A stretch of DNA of 64,000 bases from the NCBI GenBank assembly GCA_907165065.1, contig OU015528.1, positions 24,076,015 through 24,140,014 on the forward strand, in the 5' to 3' direction. The translations under genes and the position numbers were made by a program. The notes beneath the pieces are model-generated. The model searched no databases. It was not told the origin of the DNA and saw nothing but the letters and a program-made list of their open reading frames with translations. Of this stretch, positions 12,601-24,600 are shown piece by piece. How positions within the stretch are numbered: the stretch's first letter is position 1; every line of letters begins with the position of its first letter. This DNA is from Caprimulgus europaeus. Its lineage: Eukaryota > Chordata > Aves > Caprimulgiformes > Caprimulgidae.

Positions 12601-15600
12601 CTGTACTCCCTGTATTTCTCTGCTACCTTCCATTAAAACCAATGCAGTTTAATGAGACTGGAGGCCAATGCATGGGACAGCAGGGGTAGTCCATGCTGGT
12701 GGGGACTCTTCTGGCTTAACTGAGCTTGTGTTTCCCTGTCAAAATAATTCTACTGCATACCTAATGCTGACATTATTTCCTCTTCATCAGAGATCTACTA
12801 GGTGGCTTTCAGCAGACTGAAAATAAGCATAATATTGTGACTGCAGTGATTAGTGAAATCTAGTCTCTTTTTTTTTATTTATTCTGTCAGTGTTTCTCAC
12901 ATGGCAGCTGTTGGTTTGCATTTTAAATGCAAAGTTAATCCTTCTCCCGCTTCTGTGTTATAATGCTTTCTGATGTGCTATTCTAGAGATCTCATAAAAG
13001 TGCTAAAGTGGCATATTGATCGGGTCACTGAAGTGGAGCTGCACGAGCACATACAGGAAGTACTAAAGGTAATAAAAATTGTCAAAAGCAATTATATATT
13101 TGAATGTTGTATTCATACAGTACCAACAGGTTTAATTTAGGAAATGAGTAGAGTATGTATAAATTATTAAATGATAGTACTAATTCTAGGGAGCTGGAGA
13201 CTTTTTCAGTGCAGTCCGTTTATGCATCATTCTCTTTTGTCAGTAGGTTGATCAATGGAGCTTACTACCACCAGACTCTGGAGCTCTATGTTCGTTACTG
13301 AATGAGGATATACATGAGTAGGAGTTAGAGCTAAGAAATCAAATACAAATTGGATTGGCGGTATTAACGTCTGTCACATAACTGTGTCTAAATGGCACAC
13401 ATGTGTGCTGATTTAATGGTTCAATCCAGACACTGGGGAATTCTACTGTATATCGTGGTTTTCATTGCTCTTCATGCCCCATTTTGTACCATAAACAGAG
13501 CACAGCGTGGAGTCAGGATGAGTTGTACAACACAATGATCCCATTTGAGGCGGGTGCTACAGCCTGGAAATAAAATACCAATCTGGTGCCCTTCTGTGCT
13601 TTTCTATGCTGCTGTTAATTTATGTGTCTTACTAATAAGAAAGGGCTGTATTTTTAATTTATATTCCAACAGTTTTGCAACTTAATTTAAGATTTCTTTT
13701 TTCTTATTAACTGGTTAACAGCTGACGGGAAAACAACTTTTAACAGGCAGATAAATTCCATGAACAGCACAAAAGTTTGAGACTATTTCTTAGGTTTGCC
13801 CTTTGTGTTTATGCAATAGGTGTTTCTGTAGCAAAAGATATGCAAGGGATATGGAGGAGGAGGAGCAGTGTGGAGATTTTAGTTTTCCATTTGTTAAAAA
13901 AACAAGTGTTCTCTGGTTTGTGGACATTATGAAAGGCAAGGAAAGAGCCTTTCTGAGTATGTGCTTTTGAAATGTTAATGTTTCAATAAAAGATTTGACA
14001 AAATTAAATAACATAGTGTCCTGTTTCAGATGCTTGTCATTATTTGAATGATAATAATTGGATGTGTTCTATTTAAAGATAAGATGCTTCATTTTTATGA
14101 GTTATCTCTGATTTTGACATTTATAGGCACAGGAATATATCTTTAAATATATAGTTCAGTCTCGAAGGTTATTCTCTATTGCCACTGGTGGACAAAATGA
14201 GGAGGAATTTCGCTGCTGTATTCAAGAGCTTCTTATGTCAGTACGCCTCTTCCTTTCCCAAGAGAGCAAAGGAGCTAGTGCTTTATCCCAACTACAAGTA
14301 AGTTTTCAAGTGTGCCTTGCTTATTGCCACTTTCCATGTCCAATGTAGAAAATATATGCATGTCCTTACCTATATTCCCAGGAAAGAAAATGTGGTTTTG
14401 CTAGAGCAAAATGGTATTTTCAGCTCATCCTTATACTTTTTGTCCTATAGTGTAAAATTTTAATGCCAACAGCTTCTAAATATGCTTGGCATAGATAATC
14501 CTAAATCTAATATTTAATTTTGAATTATAAGAATTATATTGCTGGACACAAATAAACTCATTTGTCTGTTTTGGATGTTTTACAGCTTAGTTTAACCACA
14601 ATGGAACTGAAGCATTTAAGCCATGCAAAAGAGTATCAGAGTTTTTATACTTTACAAAAAACTTTTAAGTCTTGATGAACTGTGTGTTTTAATAGTCAGC
14701 TGATATCTTTATTTCCATTGAGACTGCTAAAGTTGACTATTGCTAAAGCACAGAGGCAAAACACACAGGAGACAGCTCTATACATTAGATGTCATATATT
14801 TACCAACTTCTAAAGCTCATAGATATGCTGTCATAGAATCATAGAATGGTTTGGGCTGGAAGGGACCTTAAAGATCATCTAGCTCCAACCCCTCTGCCAT
14901 GAACGTCCTCTTCCCCTGTTTCTGTAACCAAAGATGTTTAAGATTTGTTATGAATTACTATTTTCTTTAGCTCTGTAGAAAATTTTCTTCAAAGGAAATG
15001 GCAAATGGGAGGGAAGGGAGTAGAGAGGTGTTTCTTCCCATCTCATATTGTGTAAGCAGGTGGAGTGAAAAGATAATAGTAAAATCTTATAAATGTATAT
15101 TCCACATTTTGAATTATTCTTCAGTATCTTCAACCTTGTATGTAATCTGTTCTGACACCAGTATGAAGAAGGTCTGACGTATGAGTAGCTTTTCTCTATC
15201 TGCAGGGTTTGGAGAGGAAGAAGGCAATGTCAGTTCTAGCTTCCTTTCTTTCCCAGTGTTTTGTTTCCATATTCATGATACTCACCAATTAATTTCTAAC
15301 TCTATTTTAGGATTGTTGAAATGAGCCAAGACTGATAGTGCTGTCTCACTCCAAAATAAAAATGTTATTTAAAAAATGGAAGATATGGAAGCCATTATAT
15401 TACTGTGGTGGGTTGACCCTGGCTAGAGGCTGGATGCCCACCAAAGCCCACTCGATCACTCCCCCTCCTCAACTGGGCAGGGGGAGAAAAATATAACGAA
15501 AAGCTCGTGGGTGGAGATAAGGACGGAGAGAGATCACTCAGCAATTACTGGCACGGGCAAAACAGACTCGGCTTGGGGCAAAAAACAAAATTACTTTATT

Positions 15601-18600
15601 ACCAATCAAAAACAGAGGATAATAAGAAGTAAAAGCAAATATTAAAACACCTCCCCCATCCCTTCCTTCTTCCCGGGCTTAATCTCTTTCCCGATTATCC
15701 ACCTCTCCGCCCAGCAGCACAGGGGGACAGGGAATGGGGTTGGGGTCAGTTCATCACATGTTGCTTCTGTCGCTCCTTCCTCCTCAGGGGGAGGACTCCT
15801 TCCCCCACACCAGCGTGGGGTCCCTCTCACGGGAGACAGTCCTCCACCAACTTCTCCAACGTGAGTCCTTCCCATGACTGACAGTTCCTCACGAACTGCT
15901 TTAGCATGGGTCCATTCCATGGTGTGCAGCCCTTCAGGAACAGACTGCTCCAGCGCGAGTTCCCCACGGGGTCACAAGTCCTGCCAGCAAACCTGCTCTG
16001 ACGTGGGCTTCCCATGGGGTCACAGCCTCCTTCAGGCATCCACCCGCTCCAGCGTGGGGTCCTCCATGGGCTACAGGTGGTCATCTGCTCCACCATGGAC
16101 CTTCATGGGCTGCAGGGGGACAGCCTGCCTCACTGTGGTTTTCACCACAGGCTGCAGGAGAATCTCTGCTCTGGCGCCTGGAGCACCTCCTCCAAAAATA
16201 AAATAAAAAGCTTTTTTTCCCTCTCTTCTCTCTTAATTATGTTATCACAGAGGCGTTACTGATTGGCTCGGCCTTGGCCAGCAGTGGGTCCATTCTTGTA
16301 GCCGTCTGGCATTGGCTGTGTCGGGTCGGACATGGGGGAAACTTTTGGCAGCTGCTCTCATAGAAGCCACCCCCATGTCCCCCCCCTCCACTGCTACCAA
16401 AACCTTGCCACGCAAACCCAATACAGTTACTTATCTTAAAATAAATAAACCAAAACAACTCCACTTAAATCTTTTTATTCTGGTATCAGCTAGCTTTTGT
16501 TATCCTTTTAAAAATTTCCTCTTACACAAAGATTGTGAAAAATCTGTAAAGTTATAAATGTTTTTGTTCTAAGTTGAACTTTTAACTTTCACTTTGTCCT
16601 GGGAGAAATGAACAGTCATTAGATAATGCTTAAAGGAAAATAGTCACAAATGTAAGCCTGTTAATTCATGTGAGGATATTTCTTCTCAAAATATGACCAT
16701 TTTTAAAGCTACTAACTACCCTTGAAATGTAAAACCAATAATTTTTTTACAGTTACTTAAATTGCTGTAGTTATTTAAATTCTGTAAATGTCAAAACTGT
16801 ACTGCAATATCTGACTGCCCATTTTTGCCCTTTTCCTCTAGGCTGTGTTTCTCGGCTCATTCCCATCGGTGTACTCTGAACTTTTGAAGCTTTTTGATGT
16901 GAGAGAAGTGGCAAATTTGGTTCACGATGCTCTGGGCAGCTTGCCAGCAGTTATGCATGGGGATGAGTCCCTTCAGGCTGTTAAACTGCAGAGTATTGGG
17001 AAAACTGTAGAGAGTCACCTTTACACTAACCCAGGTAAGGTAACCCTGAGCTGCCTGCAGATAAGGAACTCACATTGTGTGCTTGGGCCATAGGCCGGCA
17101 GGTGGTGAAGAGAATAGTGTTGCTCAGAGTGGTGCTTCCTAAGGAACAATTCTTGAAGCACTGCTCTCAACAAGCTGCTCATTTACAGGAATACAGTTGG
17201 TTAAATTTAGTGGTTTCCTTTTTAGACACAAAGACTCTTAAAATAGAGTTTTGTTTTGATCTACTGCTGGCAATATGTCTGTGAAAGAAGTTTGTCTTAT
17301 ACCCTTAAAGTAATTATAAAGGGAAAAGCTTTACTAACTTGATTTTCTTTTTCTTTTTTCCTCCTTTGGGGGCAGTTCAGCAAACAGATTGTCACTCATC
17401 CATTAAGTCTTATTTGTGTAACTCTTGCTAGTTCAGCACTTTTGATCTTCTGTTTCTTAAAGTAGCATAAAAAGGCTACACAAATGCAAGTGATAGTTGG
17501 TGCATAAAGTATGCAACAGCATAGTTATTTGCAATGCAGAAGAAAAAACTGCTGTGTGGTGGTCAGCCTGAGATTCTTTTTTCTATTCTAAGTGAAACCC
17601 ATGGAAGTGACCAAATATTCAATTAGAGATTAACTAATTTTGAAATAAAAAAATAAAATAGAACAGATTTAAAGAATTCTAATAAGTGTTAGCTTACTCA
17701 CCAAAAGCCCTCTTGAGAGCTGTTTGGGTATTGGCTGATGGAGTTCAGTAGAAACAGTAACTTTTACCATTTAAGACACTGAAGATAAGCACGTTACAGT
17801 GATGAAGGCTCTGCAAAAATCACGAGGATATGCATAAATATTTTGAGATACTGTGAAATAAAGGGAGATCTTAGAAGTTTGGGGTTTTTTTAGATGTTTT
17901 CAGTGGTTGTACTTTAAAAGTATGAGTTCAAGGAAATGGGTAAGTAGTATTGGATCCTGGCTACTTTGCTTCATTCTGGTTGTGAAAACAGCTTGCCTTT
18001 GTGAGGCTTCATGGCAGCCCCTTCCAGAACAGTTAGCTCCATAGAGTCACAGAGCAGGTATGTAAGTTTGGTTTTGTAATTGCAGTGATGACTGTTTGTT
18101 TAAGCATTTTCTTCTCCTACCACCCTGAAGTCCAGTGGTTCTTCAAAACAAGGAGGCATAAATTGTATAGTTTTTCTTGGACCTATCAAAACCAAGAACA
18201 ACAACTCTGCTTCCCACTCTTCAAGGAGAATGCTGTTTATTTGCCTAAAATGTTGAATTACCCTAATTCTTTTTCCAAGCAGGCTGAAGTTTTGACCATC
18301 TGTTCAGATATAGTCATTAAAATGAATATTATCTTTCTGAAATTAATCTTTAAAATATGGAAGAATAAAGAAAATTTTGTATGTCTGTGCATGTGCTTTA
18401 CCACTAACTGAAAAGCAAGGGGGAAAGTTGTACTCTGGCTCAGTTATGAAATGTTAATGTAGCTTGCATAGGAAAGTCACAAGGACTGCCCAGATTGTGT
18501 CTCTATGCCAAGCTCTATGTTATGATTTTTTTTCCCCTCTCTTTCTGTATAATTTTTGTAAAGGGCGAGTATTAACATTTTAAACAGTCAGCTAATTTGG

Positions 18601-21600
18601 CTTTCTGCATAGAAGAAAAATGAGTACAGTGACTGATGGCCAAGAGTTTGGTTTACTGCACCATTCCTTGCACTCATTAATTTTTCGGTGTACAGTGTCT
18701 GACATTGCAGCTGACAATTTTTGAGAAAAAGCAACCTGAGACAAATGTTGTACCCTGTGTTCTCCAAACTTCCTCGCATAGTCCTTGGTTTGTCTCAGAG
18801 GTGAATATGTCAGCTCTTCTCTTCTGTAATACCACTATATCTCTCCACCTAAATAGGTCAAAACAGAGAGGTATTTGGATTATGGGTTTATGAGGAATAT
18901 ATCTAAAGCCATGTTATGCGTGGTGGTTAATTCAGAAATGGACACTGTTCCCTCCCATGTACAGTTGCAAGTCATTGTAAGATGCTTTTTGCTAATTTGT
19001 TTGATCTTGATAAAACAAAGTTCCTGATCATTTTATGGAGCTTTTGCAAAAATGGAATACTTGAAATGATTGAATGACGATGGTCAGTTTTGACTGAGCT
19101 GCTTCAGGCCATATTGTATGTAAGAGTTGGCTATTTACAAGTCAAGTGTTGCTACATGTAGATTCTCTGGTCTTCAGAATGGGGTAAGCAGTGCACAGGT
19201 AGTGTGCACCTCAGAAAAGGTACCAAATCCTTTGTGTGCTCATCAGGAAGCTGTCTAGAGTTAACCAAGAAGAAACACTTGGCACAGGGCTGCTCCTGTT
19301 TCCTCCTCCTCTACTGGGCTGAGGGATGTGATTTGTAGCCGCAAGAGAGGACCTGCTGTCTTCAGAGGACCTGTGGCCCAAAGGACAAGGCTTACACCAG
19401 TAACATGTGAAAAGGCTCCTGTAACTGCGCTATGATGGTGGTGGAGTTGAGTAGCGATAGGAGCATTTACCTGGGAATGGAAGATGAGGTTCAGTGCTCT
19501 GTCAGCCTGGATTCAGCTTCCTGTCACGTGCCTGCCAGGGGAGAATACAAACCAGAGCTACAGGCTGGTTTACATAGTGAACTCTTCCTCTCTTCTCTTG
19601 AAGGTGGGTTACCAGAGAGTCAAGAATTCAATACATGTTAAGGCCTAACAGAAAGTGGGGAAAAGGAGCAGTCCCCTGTAACCTAGAGGTTAGGTCTTTT
19701 TTTGTAGGAATGGAGAGTCCTGCTTTTTTGCTTCAGCTGAAGGCATTAGCTCTGTTTTCTCGTCTGTCAGTAATCAATAAACAGGTTTAATGGTAGGGAT
19801 CAGAAGCTTGCATTTTCCTAACCAGAGGTCTGCACATTAGCCATCTTCCTGCCTGCTTTCCTTTTTACCCTATAGATCTTGCAGTAGATGGGTCAGTGGC
19901 AGCTGTCACACTTGACACCTTAGACTGCTTAGGGCAACACTTTGCTGAGCTTCTGGTTTTTAGGTAAACAAGAAGAAAATACCTTGTTGATTTGGTTGAG
20001 ATGCTTCTGTCCAGCTGCAGAACAAACTCTCAGGCCGGTCCTGATGAAAACCTACTAAGGCACTTGCAGAAAGAAGTAAGAGGACTGGATAGAGGCTCTT
20101 TGCTTCCCAGTTAGGGGTTTTGGTACAACTGGGTTTAGATTCCTTGGTGACCTTTTGCCATACAGTCTTTGTTTATTTTTTTTCTTTGGTAGGAAGATAT
20201 AGCGGAACACCTGAATAGAATAAATAGTAATAATAAGCATGAAACACCCATTAAAAAAAAAAAAAAGCAGGCTAGCTTTTTTTGAAAACAAGAATATACT
20301 TAAATAGTGTGTACAAATCAGCTTGTCTATATGATTTGCCATGTGTTACACAGATAACTAGACAATGAAAACAAGGGAATAACAGAGAAAAACAAGATTG
20401 GTGCTTTATTTCACAAAATCATAGAATCACAGAATTGCCTAGATTGGAAAAGACCTTTCAGATCTTTGAGTCCAATCATTTACCTAACACTGACAAGTCC
20501 TTGACTAAACCATGTCCCTAAGCACTATGTCTACATGTGTTTTAAATACCTGCGGGTATGGGGACTCTACCATTGCCCTGGGCATCCCGTTCTAATGCCC
20601 AATAACCCTTTCAGTAAAGAAATTCTTCCTAATATCCAATCTAAACTTCACTTGGTGCAACTTGAGGCCATTTCCTCTTGTCATTCAACAAATAAAATCT
20701 CAAAATAAATCTTTTTATCTCTTCTGGAAAAAAATATTTAAGGGGGAAAAAGTGTTTGTGATTAGTATTTAGTTGGCAAAATTATTTTTAAAGGAGTAAT
20801 TTTCCAGCTAGATGAACTCAATTTTTGGGAAATAATTACATTAATGAACAAAGGAACTGAGTAGATGGACATATTTAGATGATGTAGTATGTAATCATCA
20901 TTAAAATTTTAACAGAGGAAATGATTCAAGTACATTTCTATGAGAACATAATTTCTCAATGACAGAAAAGATCTAAAAACAACAACAAAATGCAAACAGG
21001 TAATACCCCTTTAATTTATCAAGTTGTAAATAAGTGTTTAATGTGTTATCACAAGTGTAAGTATTAGGGCTCTTCCCATTTAACATTGTCTTTAATTATA
21101 AGAAAAAGCAGCAAGAAAAAATAGTGTGTTCTTTTTCCTGGTTTTGCTAGGATAGACTTAATTTTCTTCTTACTAGCTAGAATAGCTGTGTTTTAGTTTC
21201 AGTGTGAGACTTGTTATGAGAAGAACGATGGTAAAGTACTGATGTTATTAGTTGCTGCTGGAGCTCAAGGCCACTGTGTTTGGCTGGATCACAGCTGCAT
21301 TAGGACTGGGAGGGAGAAGCGCAGTGAACAGCAAAACTCAAATTGGCATTTGGATGTGCCAATGAAATATTCCATATCATGTCCTGTCATGTCAGTATAT
21401 TAACCCGGATTGACCAGAAATCCGAGTATTATCTTGGGGATCGCTTGGGCTCACTCTTCCGGGGTTTCGATTTCAGGACTGTCTCTGCTCCGGGATCACT
21501 GGCTGGGGACAGGGTGGGCATCAGTCAGTGGGTGGTGAGCAATTGCACTGTGCATCACTCAATTGTGTATTCTGTTATTACTGTTATTATCATTATTGTT

Positions 21601-24600
21601 TTATTTTAATTTGTAAATAAATACCTTTTCTCTCAACCTGTGAGTCTCCTTGCCCTTTTCTTTCCAATTCTCTCCCCTACTCCCTGTAGGGAGAGTTGAG
21701 GGTGAGAGAGCAGGCTGTGTTTGGCTGCAAGGTGCAAACCAAAAGGGTGAAGCCAATCCAACACTTTCTTGTATAATTTTGAAAGAATTCAGAACTGAAA
21801 ATAGCACCAAAGAGCTAAGTTCAAGATGAAATCTGTTGTGACATTGGCTTGCAAAGGGATTCTGCCACATGGCAGGGAACACTAGTGCGTAATTTCACAT
21901 TATTATGATTACAAGTATTACTGTGCTTGCTAAGATCTTTTGCATGACGGTTCAATAAATACTTATCCTTTTCTATTATATATGGTATATTCCACACAGT
22001 GGTGTTTTTCTTCATCCTTGATATGACATGCTGACTTTCAGCATATTGTTTATTCTTCACATATTTGCTTTAGGATATTATAATTATGAAGTAAAAGCTT
22101 CTACTTATAAAAAATGTTGGTTAAAGCAAGTAAAAGCTTCTGCTTATCAGAAATACTGCTTTGGAGTGAAGATGCATTTTATGTTTCTATTAAAATAAAA
22201 TGATTTTCTGAGAAGTTCCTACTCATAACATTTTTCATTTTTTGCAGATTCTCGATATATTCTTCTTCCAGTAGTTTTACATCATCTCCACATGCATTTA
22301 CAAGAGCAGAAGGACCTTATAATGTGTGCACGTATCCTTAGCAACATATTTTGCCTCATCAAGAAAAACAGCTCAGTAAGTAAACAACATGTGATGTCCA
22401 CAAGGTGTTGAACTTCTTTATATGGCTCAATGACATTTAATGACACAAACTGGATCTTGACCAAGACCGTTTTAAAGAGTCCTCTCTGTAATGATTCTGC
22501 ATAAACATGTCATTTTGATTTCTCATGAGCCTTTTCTTCCCATGCAAAAATAGTTAAATTGTAGCACATAGTGTTCTGCCAAGCTTTGACTCTTTGAGTA
22601 TTATGTTGCTTTGACTCTTGAGTATTATGTTGGGCAGAAAGCAATGTCCACTTTTGTTTAGAAGCATTTTCTGTTGTGGGCTGTTTAGTCACAGGGGACA
22701 CGGGTGATATAGGTAAATAGATTGATAATGAGTATTGCAAGAGTGGTTGAATTTGGTTATTAGTTGATAAGTTTTGTGGCCAGTTTCTGATGTTTGTGTT
22801 TACAAATTCACCTGTGAAAGCTGCATATGAGAGCTAGCTTAGATAGATGTACTGAAAATATGAAGATGATGATAAGTTCTGACACGCAAGGGGATATAAG
22901 GAAACTAAAATGCCTGTAGTTAGTGCAGTACATACCTATCAAGGCCACTATACATTACATTGTAATGCCTTAGTGAGAATGGTCTTACATGTTTCTTCAT
23001 TCCATCCACTGTCAGATTAAAGTTGCTCCATCATTGATTTGATATGGATGCAGCTTGCAACTTTGGCACTGTAAAAGCATTTTTCATTTTAGCTGCTCCT
23101 GGATTAATATAATACCTCATCACAAGATAAAGTAATAGGTGATAAAGCATAGCTGTGGTTTTGGATTGTGAGAAAGGCTTACATGTCTTGTCTTAATTTT
23201 GAGAGCTCTTTCATTTTGGAATCACCAAGCCAGAGATATACACAGTAACAAGATAATGTCTACATAAAGCTCTCTGTAATGTTCAGGATATGCATCTAGT
23301 ATTTTTAGTAGTCTTTGAATCAGTGAGAATATTAACAACTTGGTGATTTTGATATGATTTTTGTAGACCAGTTCAGGACTTCATTCCTTCCATGATAATC
23401 AAGATTGAGACTGAGGGAACAAAGTTGGCAGTCAGGCAGTTTTGAAAATTAAGGTTGTTGGCCATTGTAATAGTAGTTTGTACATGAGTCCTCACAGTTG
23501 ATACAGTTCTTAAGTACGCTGTATACCGTCTGCCTTCATATGTAGCAAAGTTGACATTTGTTTAATACTAGATGAATTAACAGAGAACACAGTTGTGACA
23601 CTAGACTCGTGTTGAGTCCAAACATCAATTCTGAGTTTTGTTACAAATCATATGCTTTGGGTGTGTAGGGAGGAAGCTAATAAATAAATAAATAAATCAC
23701 TCCTACACCTTGATGTCAGCAAAGTTGAGTGATCTGTTTGTCAGCTGAGTTCTGATTATGAAGTGTTTCTTTCTATGAAGAAATGTCATCTTAATTGGTG
23801 GATAAAATTGGTCAGATTAAGATGATGGTGTCTGCTGCAGTGGAGCCAGAAAGCATTATTGAAGAGGGGAAGACATTTCCATCTGAATTAAAAAGGAAAA
23901 GTAACTACAACTTGACTTCTTCAAGTGTTTTCATGCATGTAATTAAGGTATTCATGGTCACTTTTAGTGGTGAACACTTTGGTTCCTTTGTATTGATGTT
24001 GCATACAAGCAGTTGTAGGCTTACATAAATGACTAATTTGTTTGTGCTAGTCAGCTGATGGGAAGCAATGCAACTAGTCCTTACTTTTGAAGCAGGTCTT
24101 GAAGGTTGAGCACCATCTGCTTGTTTCTGGTGATAAGTTTCAAAGTGTGAAAACTGAATGCTATGTTTTGGAATTTAAGTCTCTCTTGGAAATTTCCCCA
24201 GAAAATATACAGGGGTTACCTATAAAAATTTGCCCCAAAATTTATCATGTATTATTTACTGCTTTCTTCTAAACATTAATTGAAAACAGAGCTGTGCTAG
24301 TTTGATGAATGCTTACATATTCAAAGTCATCCCTGTAACTGTCCTCCTTATTTCAGTACAATGTAATTAATGAAAACTGTTAGGAAAAAATAAATAGAAT
24401 TAAACAACATCTTAATTAGAGAATAGTCCTTGTTTCTCAAATGTAACATAGTAAAACTATAATTTGTTTCTAAAATGACATCAAAGGAAATAGGCCTGTG
24501 GTCATCTTTCTGTTTTAAAATCTTAAATATTTTATTTATTATTTAAGGAAAAATCTGTCCTGGAAGAAATTGATGTGATTGTAAACAGCCTACTAGATAT

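Larger units (their letters stand above)
14298..16841 (+). other. intron 9
   Basis: 2.5 kb, of which about 1 kb is the second solo LTR (15404-16425). It also holds a short CR1 3' end (14832-14905). The rest is AT-rich. Confidence 0.88.
17035..22247 (+). other. intron 10
   Basis: 5.2 kb. It contains a CR1 fragment (20417-20686), an old solo LTR (21134-21743) and a 39-base imperfect tandem repeat (22090-22167) close to the acceptor. Several 60-110 codon open frames in it show no family features. Confidence 0.85.
22376..24547 (+). other. intron 11
   Basis: 2.2 kb. It contains a 25-base tandem duplication (22583-22632) and a short (AAAT)n run (about 23679-23697). No transposon is recognised. 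Confidence 0.85.

Noticed and set aside
18041-18060. atagagtcacagagcagg resembling CR1 octamers
   Set aside because: Flanks do not continue into CR1 3' sequence on either strand.
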